From positions 116,823 through 180,822 of the forward strand of contig CBDEWF010000112.1 of the NCBI GenBank assembly GCA_965243775.1: DNA of 64,000 nt, written 5' to 3'. Shown here piece by piece: positions 1 to 8,647 of this stretch. Both the position numbers and the translations under genes were made by a program. Position 1 is the first letter of the stretch. Each line of letters opens with the position of its first letter. The DNA comes from Sansalvadorimonas sp965243775. Its GTDB lineage: Bacteria; Pseudomonadota; Gammaproteobacteria; Pseudomonadales; Endozoicomonadaceae. The notes beneath the pieces were generated by a model that saw only the letters and a list, made by a program, of their open reading frames with translations, did no database searches and was not told the origin of the DNA.

Positions 1-30
1 CCCCTTGCCTGCTGCCAGAATCATTGCCAC
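1..30 (-). CDS. murU: MurU N-acetylmuramate-1-phosphate uridylyltransferase, 5' end only
   Basis: Only the first codons are present because the gene runs off the left edge. Read leftwards, the sequence gives (V/M)AMILAAGKG, the start of the nucleotidyltransferase signature of MurU and sugar-1-phosphate nucleotidyltransferases. A GTG at 30 or the ATG at 24 could start it. It lies about 56 bp after the amgK stop on the same strand, which is the known amgK-murU order of the peptidoglycan recycling pathway. The assignment rests on eight residues plus context. Confidence 0.7.
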   Translation of the reverse strand, partial: MAMILAAGKG

Positions 31-86
31 CGAAATTCGGGACACGAAAATATCCTTTTTTGTTTACTACGGTTGTTTGGCTGTTC

Positions 87-1139
87 TCAGGCCTTCAGCT
101 GATAATCTTGCCACCACTTCTGTTTATGCAGCAGGGGGGTCAGCTCTTCACTGAGCCACTGCGAGATATCTTTCATCTCTTCATACCGTTCGCATACCCA
201 GCACAGATAGGCATAAACCCGGGGAATATCCTTCAGATAACCTTCCTTGCCATCCCTCAGCCAGAGCCTGACAAAAATCCCCAGCACCTTGATATGGCGC
301 TGCATGCCCATCCAGTCAAACCACCGGTACAGTTGTTCATGATCTATATCTTTCAAGTGAGGAGAATCCTCAGCGAATTGATCCAGCCACTGGTACACCT
401 GCTTCTGGGACCAGTCTATATAACAGTCACGCAGTAATGACACCGGATCATAGGTAACCGGCCCAAGTACAGCGTCCTGAAAGTCAATCAGTCCCAATCC
501 ATCCGGCAACATCATAATATTGCGGGAGTGATAGTCCAGATGCACCGGAACCTGAGGCTGCTCCAGGGCAGAGGCTACCAGACGGTCAAACAGGTCAGCC
601 AGCAGCTGTTTTTCATCAACCGCCATCCGCTTTTTCAGCAATCTATCAAGACACCAGTCCGGAAACAGCTGCATCTCCCGACGCAGGCGCTGCTCATCAA
701 ACAGCGGCAGTTTATAACCTGTTGGCAGAGAGGTACCTTGCAGTTTATGCAGTGCTTCAAAAGCCGAGTTATATAACCCCTGGACACTCTTGCCATTAAG
801 ACCGGAGTACAGCAGGGAATCGCCAAAGTCTTCCAGAAGCATATAGCCACGACTCAGGTCAACAGAATGAATTTCCGGGGTTCTTACTCCCTGACCTTTC
901 CAGCTTTTGGCTATGGCAACAAAGGATTCACAGTCTTCATGTTCTGGTGGAGCATCAACAACAATGAAGCTGCTTTTATTAGAGGTATGTGCCCGGAAGT
1001 ATCGCCGAAAGCTGGCATCACCGGATACAGCTTCCAGGCCAGCTTTCAGGGGACAGCCAACAACTGCATTCAGTCGCTCAGCACACCAGTCATTCAGGTC
1101 TTCAAGTCGGGGATCCTTTAACTCGGGCTTCAAATCCAT
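87..1139 (-). CDS. amgK: AmgK, anomeric N-acetylmuramate/N-acetylglucosamine kinase
   Basis: 350-residue protein of the aminoglycoside-phosphotransferase (APH) fold. Family knowledge: AmgK phosphorylates MurNAc/GlcNAc at C1 so that MurU can make UDP-MurNAc, a cytoplasmic peptidoglycan recycling route that bypasses de novo synthesis and gives fosfomycin tolerance. Visible motifs are the Brenner-type catalytic loop VHLDYHSRNIMM (around residue 200) and the metal-binding GLIDFQDA about 15 residues later. It is followed on the same strand by the start of murU and is divergent from lptD, the usual arrangement in Pseudomonas-type genomes. The length is normal and I see no damage. Confidence 0.9.
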   Translation of the reverse strand: MDLKPELKDPRLEDLNDWCAERLNAVVGCPLKAGLEAVSGDASFRRYFRAHTSNKSSFIVVDAPPEHEDCESFVAIAKSWKGQGVRTPEIHSVDLSRGYMLLEDFGDSLLYSGLNGKSVQGLYNSAFEALHKLQGTSLPTGYKLPLFDEQRLRREMQLFPDWCLDRLLKKRMAVDEKQLLADLFDRLVASALEQPQVPVHLDYHSRNIMMLPDGLGLIDFQDAVLGPVTYDPVSLLRDCYIDWSQKQVYQWLDQFAEDSPHLKDIDHEQLYRWFDWMGMQRHIKVLGIFVRLWLRDGKEGYLKDIPRVYAYLCWVCERYEEMKDISQWLSEELTPLLHKQKWWQDYQLKA

Positions 1140-1272
1140 TCTCTCTGGTTAAAAAACTTTCTGGTAAAAAACTTCTGATAAAAAAAGAGTAACTACAAAC
1201 AGCGGCATTTTCATAATAGAGAATAACAGCGCAAACTCCCAGAGAACTCTACGATGAACCACAATAGACCTC

Positions 1273-1312
1273 AGGGGGCGTTCTCTATTAAACAGAATAG
1301 AGAACGCCCCCT
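1273..1312. repeat. Perfect 17-bp inverted repeat between amgK and lptD
   Basis: Arms 1273-1289 and 1296-1312 are perfectly complementary (AGGGGGCGTTCTCTATT) around a 6-nt loop. It lies in the 345-bp divergent intergenic region, so it does not terminate either flanking gene. It has no T-run and may be a mobile palindromic repeat or a structured 5' leader element of lptD. Nothing else in 1140-1484 is recognisable apart from the lptD upstream region. Confidence 0.6.
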
Positions 1313-1484
1313 AGTCGCCTGACTAGATATTGAAGTATCATGCAATCCTTTTGGAAGGTTCCGACTTGAGCCAGGATTTTTTCCGGTCATAGAAGGGCAA
1401 CATAAGAAGTACCCCTTACCGGGGAATGTTGCCTGACACTCTGGAGCCAATTACTGACGCCGACGGGAAGGCCGGATTCAGCCC

Positions 1485-4361
1485 ATGGCAAAAAATATCT
1501 TTGTTCTGAAAAACAAGCTGCCTCTGGTTATTACCACCAGCGTCCTGGCAGGTATGCCCATACTGCCTGTAATGGCAGCCAGCTCCCCCCTGGCAGCAGA
1601 TCAGCTGGCACCCAATCAGCTAACACCCAATCAACAATGGCGCTGTGACCCTGGAGCCAATGGTGAAGGCTGGTTATGCCGGATAGAGAGTCGTCAGGCT
1701 GGTTCTATTCCTTTCGCTGCCAGGGAGCCGATAACCCCCGCCCGCAAAGAGGTGCCGGATACTCAGGTGACTATTTCTGGTGACAGCACACCTATCACCA
1801 GCGCCGAAACTGTTCTGACCCAACCCGTACCCGTTGTCAGCCAGGTTGCCGAAATCCCACAGGAAGCCACAACTGCTGGTGAGACCATGCGGTCTGCCAG
1901 TGTAGAGAAAGCTTTTGCAACTCTTGACTGGCAGCCTCTGAACCAACTTCCTGAAACCCTGCAGAACAAAAGATCCTCCCAGGTTTGTGAAGGTGCCTAC
2001 CAGGAGCCCTTGCGCCCGGGGATAGATTTCACAGGCGATCCCAATGACGAGCCTTTGCTTGCTGAAGCTGACCAGTCCAGCTATCAGGAAACCGGGCAGG
2101 CAACCCTGAAAGGTCACGTTGTTGTCCGCCAGGGCTATCGCCAGATAGAGAGTGATGAAGCCCGTGTTGACCGTGACACCGGACAGACCCGGTTTATCGG
2201 CAACGTAGTTATTCGGGAACCCAATACCCTGCTCTTGGGTGAGCAGGCTGATGTTAATATCGACAGCGGTCGTGCAGAAATCTCCAAAGCACAGTATGTG
2301 TTCCATGACAGCCGTATCCGGGGTGAGGCTGACACCATCCTGCGCCGTGAAAGCGGCGTGATTGATATGAACAAGGCTTCCTATACAACCTGCAAGCCTG
2401 AAGGTTGTGTCTGGCAACTGAATGGTGAGAGGGTTGAATTAAATCCTCTGACCGGTCAGGGTACCGCTACCCATGCCACCGTAGATATGTGGGGAGTTCC
2501 GGTGTTCTATGCTCCCTGGGTCAGCTTTCCCATTGATGAACGACGCAAGTCTGGTTTCCTGTATCCAACCATTGCTTATTCCTCCGGCGAAATGGGCTTT
2601 GATTATACCCAGCCCTACTACTGGAATATCGCCCCCAACATAGACGCCACCATCACACCGCGCATCATGACAGAGCGAGGCGCACTGGTTGAAGGCGAGT
2701 TCCGCTATCTGACGGAATCTGCTCGTGGTGAACTTGGTGGAGCCTATTCCACACCAGACCGACTGAAAGATGAAAACCTGAACAGGGATGACAACCGCTG
2801 GTTCATTAACCTGAAACACCAGCAGGCTATCACCGGCAACTGGAACTACCGGATCAATTACACAGATACCAGTGACCGGGAATACTTTGATGATTTCGGT
2901 ACCCGGACAAAGGTCGATCACACAAGCCCACTGCACAAAGAAATTTATACCACTTACACCGGTGGCAGCAGCAGTGCTCACCAGTACTCATTCACTGCCG
3001 GCCACCAGACCCTGGAAAATATGACCCAGGACAGTGACGATCCCTACAGCAAAGATATTGATCTCTCCCTTCAGGGGGCATGGGATATCGGCCAGGGTTT
3101 CGGTTTCAGCTATCTAGTTGATTACACCGACTTCCAGAGAGATAAAGAGTGGAAATACAAAGAGCAGGTGCCTGTTAATCCTGAAAATGATGTTCACAAA
3201 GGAGTCTGGGGAGAGGGTTCCGGCATTAATAATGCCGTGGGTCACCGCCTTTATGGTGAAACCGGGATCAAGTACCGCTTTGAAAACAGCTACAGCTTCC
3301 TTGAGCCAGGGATAAAAGTACGCAGCGTACGTTATGATCTGGACCGTCTGGACCAGAGTTATACCACCAAACCAGATACTACAGCACCGACCTATACTCT
3401 GGACGGTGGACTGCTCTTTGACCGTCCGACGACTCTGGGAGGCCTGAAGCTGACCCAGACTCTCGAACCACGGGCCCGCTACGTTCACACTCCGTACAGA
3501 AGTGACCAGAGTCTGAACCCTGACTTCGATACCAGCGAGTACTCATTCAACTACAGCACTCTGTGGCGGGATGATCGTTTCTCAGGCCATGATCGCATTG
3601 GTGATACCAATCAGCTGTCACTTGGTATTACCAGCCGGTTTATTGAAGAGAACGGTTTTGAACGCTTCCGTTTTGGGATCGGTCAGATTTTCTACTTTAA
3701 AGACCGCAAGACCTATATTGATCCTAACCTGAGTGCAACAAAAGACAACAACGGACAAGACAACTCAGATACCAACCTGGGAGAAGCTGAGCGAAGAATT
3801 TTGGAGGCCAATGAAGCTTCCACTTCACCTCTGGCTTCCCAGCTGGTCTGGAATATCCGTCAGGATCTCCGCCTGACCCAGGACTGGATATACAACACCA
3901 ATAAAGGCTACAACCAGGAATATGCAACAGGTCTTCAGTACCTCCCGGAACCGGGCAGGGTAATGGATCTTCGTTATCGCTACCGCAATCAGGTGGACCG
4001 GGCAGAGAAGGATGATCTGGGCAACAATACCGGCCATTACGTCAACGGTAACCTGGAAGAGGCTGATTTCAGCACAGTGTGGCCCATTTCCCATGACTGG
4101 AGCATGCTGGCCCGCTACACCTACGACCTGACCAACAAACGCCATATGGAACGCTCCCTTGGTTTTGAGCGGGACAGCTGTTGCTATATGGTCAGGGTCA
4201 TGTACCGTAACCGGATCGATCCAGCAGAAGATATTGACACAGCCAAGGCAGACAAAGGCATCTTCCTCGAGTTTGTTCTCAAAGGTCTTGGTTCAATTAC
4301 AGGTAGCAGCGTAGAAACGTTCCTGCAGGATATAAGTGGTTACAGTAACCGCAAGGACTGA
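1485..4361 (+). CDS. lptD: LptD, outer-membrane LPS translocon
   Basis: 958-residue outer-membrane protein. With LptE, LptD inserts lipopolysaccharide into the outer leaflet. It has a signal peptide (residues about 1-32, ending VMAASS), a periplasmic OstA-type beta-jellyroll domain (about 185-330, e.g. EADQSSYQETGQATLKGHVVVR), then a long beta-barrel. Cysteines known in the family for disulfide maturation are visible: two in the mature N-terminus (RCDP...WLCR), further ones in the jellyroll region, and the adjacent pair in DSCCYMVR near the C-terminus. It is longer than E. coli LptD (784 aa), mainly through the N-terminal extension. surA starts 12 bp after the stop, so the two are probably cotranscribed, and SurA is a chaperone for LptD. 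Confidence 0.95.
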   Translation: MAKNIFVLKNKLPLVITTSVLAGMPILPVMAASSPLAADQLAPNQLTPNQQWRCDPGANGEGWLCRIESRQAGSIPFAAREPITPARKEVPDTQVTISGDSTPITSAETVLTQPVPVVSQVAEIPQEATTAGETMRSASVEKAFATLDWQPLNQLPETLQNKRSSQVCEGAYQEPLRPGIDFTGDPNDEPLLAEADQSSYQETGQATLKGHVVVRQGYRQIESDEARVDRDTGQTRFIGNVVIREPNTLLLGEQADVNIDSGRAEISKAQYVFHDSRIRGEADTILRRESGVIDMNKASYTTCKPEGCVWQLNGERVELNPLTGQGTATHATVDMWGVPVFYAPWVSFPIDERRKSGFLYPTIAYSSGEMGFDYTQPYYWNIAPNIDATITPRIMTERGALVEGEFRYLTESARGELGGAYSTPDRLKDENLNRDDNRWFINLKHQQAITGNWNYRINYTDTSDREYFDDFGTRTKVDHTSPLHKEIYTTYTGGSSSAHQYSFTAGHQTLENMTQDSDDPYSKDIDLSLQGAWDIGQGFGFSYLVDYTDFQRDKEWKYKEQVPVNPENDVHKGVWGEGSGINNAVGHRLYGETGIKYRFENSYSFLEPGIKVRSVRYDLDRLDQSYTTKPDTTAPTYTLDGGLLFDRPTTLGGLKLTQTLEPRARYVHTPYRSDQSLNPDFDTSEYSFNYSTLWRDDRFSGHDRIGDTNQLSLGITSRFIEENGFERFRFGIGQIFYFKDRKTYIDPNLSATKDNNGQDNSDTNLGEAERRILEANEASTSPLASQLVWNIRQDLRLTQDWIYNTNKGYNQEYATGLQYLPEPGRVMDLRYRYRNQVDRAEKDDLGNNTGHYVNGNLEEADFSTVWPISHDWSMLARYTYDLTNKRHMERSLGFERDSCCYMVRVMYRNRIDPAEDIDTAKADKGIFLEFVLKGLGSITGSSVETFLQDISGYSNRKD

Positions 4362-4373
4362 TTTGACAGGCTT

Positions 4374-5765
4374 ATGAAAAGCATCAGAAATTTTATTTCC
4401 AGAACAGCTTTTTCCATGAAAATACCACCGTTAAGGTCTTTGCAACTTTCATGGTTTGGAGTAAAGGGTATTTTCCGCTCATGGCTGTTTGCGGCCCTTG
4501 CCTCACTGGCTGTCATGCCAATTATCGGGGTAGCTCCCGTCAGCGCCAAGGTTGTTCCCCTGGATCGGGTTGTCGCCATTGTCGATAACGATGTCATTAT
4601 GGAAAGCGAACTGAACACCCGCCTCCAGTCTGTACGCACCCAGCTTAGGCAGCGTACCAGCAACCTGCCTCCCGAGGAGGTGCTCAAACAGCAGGTTCTG
4701 GAGAGGCTGATTGTTGAAAATCTGCAGCTTCAAATTGCCGACCGTGCCGGTGCCCGCATTGACGACAACTCCCTCAATGCTGCTATCCAGAACATTGCCC
4801 GTAACAACGGCATGACTCTGGAGCAATTCCGCAAGGTTCTGCAGGAAGATGGTATACCGTACACCGAAGTCCGGGAGCAGATTCGCCGGGAGATGCTGAT
4901 CAACCGTGTGCGCCAGCGCAAGGTACTGGAACAGATTCAGGTCACAGACCGGGAAGTGGAAAACTTCAAGACTTCTGCCGAAGGCAAGCAGCAGCTGGCA
5001 AGTGAGTACCGCTTGAGTCATATTCTGGTATCCCTGCCTGATGGTGCCTCACCTGATCAGATCCAGGCTGCCAGCACCAGAGCTGAAGACATTTATGAAA
5101 AACTCAGTAAAGGTGCAGACTTTGCCCAGACAGCAGCCTCAGAATCCCAGGGCCAGAATGCCCTTGAAGGGGGTGACCTTGGCTGGCGTAAAGCTGACCA
5201 GCTGCCCTCCCTGTTTTCTGGTGTGGTTGGCACTCTGGAAAAGGGACAGGTCGCCCGGCCCATTCGCAGCCCCAGCGGCTTCCACATACTGAAGCTGGCG
5301 GATCGCCGCGGAGGTGAAAAGGTATTTCAGGAGCAGGTAAAAGCCCGCCACATTCTGATCAAGCCGAACGAAGTACGTAGTAATCTTGATGCCCGGGAGC
5401 TGGCAGAGAACCTTTACCAGCGTCTGGAAAAAGGTGCCGACTTTGCCGAGCTGGCCAAAGCCTACTCTGACGACACAGGTTCAGCACTCAATGGTGGCTC
5501 CCTGGGCTGGGCAGATCCCAATGCCATGGTGTCTGCCTTCCGTGATAAAATGCTGACCGAACCCATGAACGTGCCCAGCAAACCATTCCAGAGCCGTTAT
5601 GGCTGGCATATTCTGGAAGTTCAGGGCAAGCGCAAAGAAGATGTTAGTTCCCGTATGCAGGATGCCCGTATCCGCGAACTGTTGCGCCAGCGTAAATACG
5701 AAGAAGAGCTGCAGGTATGGCTGCGGGAACTTCGCGACCAAGCCTTTGTTGAAATCAAGCTCTGA
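4374..5765 (+). CDS. surA: SurA periplasmic peptidyl-prolyl isomerase and chaperone
   Basis: 463 residues. SurA escorts unfolded beta-barrel proteins, including LptD, through the periplasm to the BAM complex. The chaperone core starts at VVPLDRVVAIVDNDVIMESEL. Two parvulin-type PPIase domains follow (YRLSHILVSLPDGAS at about 205-305 and VKARHILIKPNEV at about 320-420), each with the GG.LGW signature, and a C-terminal helix completes the core. The N-terminus is unusually long before the hydrophobic signal (AALASLAVMPIIG), so the true start may be the internal Met at residue 15; the first ATG was kept because it sits close behind lptD. It is the second gene of the lptD-surA operon. Confidence 0.95.
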   Translation: MKSIRNFISRTAFSMKIPPLRSLQLSWFGVKGIFRSWLFAALASLAVMPIIGVAPVSAKVVPLDRVVAIVDNDVIMESELNTRLQSVRTQLRQRTSNLPPEEVLKQQVLERLIVENLQLQIADRAGARIDDNSLNAAIQNIARNNGMTLEQFRKVLQEDGIPYTEVREQIRREMLINRVRQRKVLEQIQVTDREVENFKTSAEGKQQLASEYRLSHILVSLPDGASPDQIQAASTRAEDIYEKLSKGADFAQTAASESQGQNALEGGDLGWRKADQLPSLFSGVVGTLEKGQVARPIRSPSGFHILKLADRRGGEKVFQEQVKARHILIKPNEVRSNLDARELAENLYQRLEKGADFAELAKAYSDDTGSALNGGSLGWADPNAMVSAFRDKMLTEPMNVPSKPFQSRYGWHILEVQGKRKEDVSSRMQDARIRELLRQRKYEEELQVWLRELRDQAFVEIKL

Positions 5766-5786
5766 GGCCCTTCCTACGCAAAATAG

Positions 5787-5814
5787 CTGTCTGGCTGAAT
5801 AACAGGCCAGACAG
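5787..5814 (+). terminator. Hairpin after surA, possible terminator
   Basis: Arms CTGTCTGGC (5787-5795) and GCCAGACAG (5806-5814) form a 9-bp stem with a 10-nt loop, 22 bp after the surA stop. Only a weak TT follows, so termination may be inefficient or Rho-assisted. It separates surA from the lineage-specific gene downstream. Confidence 0.5.
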
Positions 5815-5900
5815 TTCCTCTGATATACCTCCCTGCATACGAAACCCCTCTCCTGAAATCAGGTCTATTGAAACCACAAACATTTTGGAGAGGAAACACC

Positions 5901-7283
5901 ATGAATCCAGCCGGCAGAAGTGGCAACAACAACCAGGCACAAGCTACAGCTACACCTGTGATACCCGAGATATCCGGTGCCTCCAGCTCGCTTTCAGGTG
6001 AAAGCCATTATCGATATATAATCCCTCTAAACCAAACTCCATCGTATAGCTTGAAGGTAGCGGCACGACGCCCCCTCTCTGAACATGAAGTGGAAAAACT
6101 GACAGAAAATGTTCAGGGCCAACTCAACATAGCAGCCCATCAAACTCAATTCCTGATGGGGACAACACATAGTGAGCTCGGGGTTGTGGGCGTTCAGGTT
6201 TTAAGCAAAAATCCACCTGGCGCCCCCTCTGTGCCTGAAGGTCTGGAAGACATGGCTTCACTGATAGACAGTCAGAGTAAGAGGCTGGAACACGAGATTA
6301 GGCAGATAATGGAATGCCTTATATTGGATAATAGATGCGACCAAACAAAATATAATTCTGCAAGTTTTCTGATAGCCGGTGCCCAGTATATTTACTGGCT
6401 TGAAAACTTTGTAGAACACACCAACAGGGAGGGAGTTAAGGCCCTAAAAACCTACCTGCTGCAACTTCATGCCCATTACCAGCAGCAACTCCTGCAAAAT
6501 CACTTGTCAATGGTTGAGTTACTAAAAGCCTGCAAGGTTAATGAAATTTCCGGCGGAAGGCTCTCTGGAGACAAGTATTTCACTATTTTTATTATTATGG
6601 CAACAGAATGGAAGACTGACGCTCTTGGTCTCTTTGAAGAAATCAGCCTCACCTACGCCGACAATCTCAAAAAATTGCTTTATGCATTTGATCGCCCGCC
6701 TATTGAGATCTACGCAGGAAGGGGCATGCTTACGGCCGCTTTGAGAGAGACGGGAGTTGTAATGAGTGACGCAACAGACATAAAGCCCCCAACGCAATCA
6801 TGGGCAGAATCCAAAGTAAGAAAAGCGTCAGCAAAACAGGTTGTCACAGCATTAAAAGGAGATCCCATTTATCTGATGGCTCAGCCTGAGGTAGATTCCC
6901 TGGAAAATGTTATTCATCTCAAAATCCCCATGTGCATGTTGGTCAGTGGTGCGGAATCTTACCAGGAAATCAGCCCACCCCGTTATGTGGGCGAAATCGC
7001 TCCTACACTCAAACCCCTTGTAGAAAGCGGTCAACTCACTATTATGCCGCTGGGCATTCCTGGCTATACCCGAAATGCCAATTTTTGCGGTGTATGGCTG
7101 ATGACCGCCAATATGAAGTCTGAGGACACCCAGGCGATAAGGGACAAAGTTCCGAAAGAGTTCCTGCTGGATGTCGATCCTACTTCCACTTCTCCCTGTA
7201 GGGTGACTAAAGCAACCTCAGGCACCACCAAAATGGAAGATCAAGCTGCAGAAAAAAAGACAAAGAAAAAGAAAAAGAAATGA
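5901..7283 (+). CDS. Hypothetical protein with a methyltransferase-like motif, inserted between surA and pdxA
   Basis: I do not recognise a named family. The ATG at 5901 is preceded by a good ribosome site (TTTTGGAGAGG), which favours it over an in-frame ATG at 5868. The product is about 460 residues with no signal peptide. It has a Ser/Asn/Ala-rich N-terminus, a helical middle (about 110-250) and a segment around residue 268, PPIEIYAGRGMLTAALRETG followed by SDATDIKP. This resembles motif I (E.GAG.G) and the acidic end of strand 2 in Rossmann-fold SAM methyltransferases. The C-terminus is a lysine tract (KKTKKKKKK). In relatives surA is directly followed by pdxA, so this gene looks like a lineage-specific insertion in the operon. 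The methyltransferase suggestion is inference. Confidence 0.6.
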   Translation: MNPAGRSGNNNQAQATATPVIPEISGASSSLSGESHYRYIIPLNQTPSYSLKVAARRPLSEHEVEKLTENVQGQLNIAAHQTQFLMGTTHSELGVVGVQVLSKNPPGAPSVPEGLEDMASLIDSQSKRLEHEIRQIMECLILDNRCDQTKYNSASFLIAGAQYIYWLENFVEHTNREGVKALKTYLLQLHAHYQQQLLQNHLSMVELLKACKVNEISGGRLSGDKYFTIFIIMATEWKTDALGLFEEISLTYADNLKKLLYAFDRPPIEIYAGRGMLTAALRETGVVMSDATDIKPPTQSWAESKVRKASAKQVVTALKGDPIYLMAQPEVDSLENVIHLKIPMCMLVSGAESYQEISPPRYVGEIAPTLKPLVESGQLTIMPLGIPGYTRNANFCGVWLMTANMKSEDTQAIRDKVPKEFLLDVDPTSTSPCRVTKATSGTTKMEDQAAEKKTKKKKKK

Positions 7284-7329
7284 GCGCAATAAATAACCCC
7301 GGGGCAAGCCCTTCTCGCTTCGCTCGAAC

Positions 7330-7408
7330 TTTCGCTACGCGAAAGCGGGGTATTGTTCTTGGGTCTTATCTTTTACCACGACTTCGTCGTGGAAGCGCAG
7401 CAAGCTGC
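7330..7408. repeat. Cluster of three short hairpins (REP-like)
   Basis: Three compact palindromes occur in tandem: TTTCGC-TAC-GCGAAA (7330-7344), CCACGAC-TTC-GTCGTGG (7376-7392) and GCAGC-AA-GCTGC (7397-7408). The block lies in the 329-bp noncoding stretch after the hypothetical gene and resembles dispersed repetitive extragenic palindromes. An 81-codon frame across it has no coding support. Confidence 0.45.
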
Positions 7409-7556
7409 GGGGAATTAGACCCTCAGAGATTAAATTTTACGCCGGGTGTGGCATTTTCATTATCAATCCCTCAAAATCTCGCACAGTCAAACACTCCCGG
7501 CCAAAAACAACAAATAAGATCATAACTGCCATGAGGGAGCCAAGAAGATAATGAGT

Positions 7557-7592
7557 ACAGCCGCTATTATCTGCCCAGATGATAGCGGCTGT
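7557..7592 (+). terminator. 11-bp stem-loop just upstream of pdxA
   Basis: Arms ACAGCCGCTAT (7557-7567) and ATAGCGGCTGT (7582-7592) are perfectly complementary around a 14-nt loop and end 20 bp before the pdxA ATG. No T-run follows. It could terminate upstream transcription or structure the pdxA leader. Confidence 0.45.
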
Positions 7593-7612
7593 GTTGGTAA
7601 AGAGGTTACTTC

Positions 7613-8605
7613 ATGCCCCATCGTCCACTGCCAAGACTGGCTATCACGTCTGGTGAACCAGCCGGAATAGGGCCGGATCTTTGCCTGATGCAATCCATTC
7701 GCCCCCGGGCAGCACAGATTGTCACCCTGGCCGATCCAGCCCTGCTGAAAAGCCGTGCTAAACAGCTTGGTCTCGATATAACTATCCGCCAGTTTGATCC
7801 AGATGCTCCCTGTGCACCCAATCGCCCCGGAGAGATTCTTGTCCAGCCGGTCGCACTGTGTGAGCAGACTGTTGCCGGCCAGCTGGACAGCCGTAATGCT
7901 CCCTACGTGGTTGAAATACTGAAGCAGGCTGTTGCAGGCTGCCAGGCCAGGCTGTTTGATGCCATGATCACAGCGCCGGTTCACAAAGGGATTATCAATG
8001 ACGCCGGGATTCCCTTCTCAGGCCATACCGAGCTGCTGGCAGAACTGACTGATACCCACCGGGTTGTCATGATGCTGGCTACTGAAGGCCTGCGGGTTGC
8101 CCTGGCGACCACCCATCTGCCCCTGAGCAAAATCCCTGAAGCAATTACGGAACAGCTGCTGGATGAAGTCTGCACCATCCTGCATAAGGATCTGGTTAAC
8201 AAGTTCGGCCTGACATCACCCAGAATTCTGGTTTGCGGCCTGAACCCCCACGCCGGAGAAGACGGTCACCTGGGCAGGGAGGAGATTGAAGTGATCACTC
8301 CAGCTCTGGAGAAACTGCGCAAACACAACATGGATTTTGCAGGCCCCCTTCCGGCAGATACTATTTTCAACCCTGGCAAACTGGAGCAGGCCGATGCCAT
8401 TTTGGCCATGTACCATGATCAGGGATTGCCAGTCCTGAAATACAAAGGCTTTGGTGAAGCCGTGAATATCACGCTCGGGTTGCCTATAATCCGCACCTCA
8501 GTTGACCATGGTACTGCCTTGGAACTGGCTGGTACAGGGCTGGCCCACGCCGGCAGCCTGAATACCGCTCTTGATTACGCTCTCGATATGATTCGCTCCG
8601 CGTAA
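7613..8605 (+). CDS. pdxA: PdxA, 4-hydroxythreonine-4-phosphate dehydrogenase
   Basis: 330 residues, normal for PdxA, which oxidises 4-phosphohydroxy-L-threonine with NAD(P)+ in the DXP-dependent vitamin B6 pathway. Signatures seen: the N-terminal ITSGEPAGIGPDL, the ITAPVHKG..N..G..FSGHTE metal/substrate region, MYHDQGLPVLKYKGF, and the C-terminal NITLGLPIIRTSVDHGTA. The ATG at 7613 has an AAGAGG ribosome site. It sits in the conserved surA-pdxA-rsmA-apaG-apaH order, although an extra gene and hairpins separate it from surA here. Confidence 0.95.
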   Translation: MPHRPLPRLAITSGEPAGIGPDLCLMQSIRPRAAQIVTLADPALLKSRAKQLGLDITIRQFDPDAPCAPNRPGEILVQPVALCEQTVAGQLDSRNAPYVVEILKQAVAGCQARLFDAMITAPVHKGIINDAGIPFSGHTELLAELTDTHRVVMMLATEGLRVALATTHLPLSKIPEAITEQLLDEVCTILHKDLVNKFGLTSPRILVCGLNPHAGEDGHLGREEIEVITPALEKLRKHNMDFAGPLPADTIFNPGKLEQADAILAMYHDQGLPVLKYKGFGEAVNITLGLPIIRTSVDHGTALELAGTGLAHAGSLNTALDYALDMIRSA

Positions 8606-8613
8606 ATTTTTTT

Positions 8614-8643
8614 CAGTACAGGTGTAGATATAAACCTGTACTG
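8614..8643 (+). terminator. Stem-loop with T-run between pdxA and rsmA
   Basis: Arms CAGTACAGGT (8614-8623) and ACCTGTACTG (8634-8643) are perfect and are followed by TTTT, the form of an intrinsic terminator. It directly abuts the possible GTG start of rsmA at 8648, so it may act as an attenuator or argue for the ATG at 8669 as the true rsmA start. Confidence 0.55.
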
Positions 8644-8647
8644 TTTT

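Noticed and set aside
7280..7525. 81-codon frame after the surA-linked hypothetical gene
   Set aside because: It is made of hairpin repeats (TTCGCTACGCGAA, CCACGACTTCGTCGTGG) with no ribosome site or family likeness.
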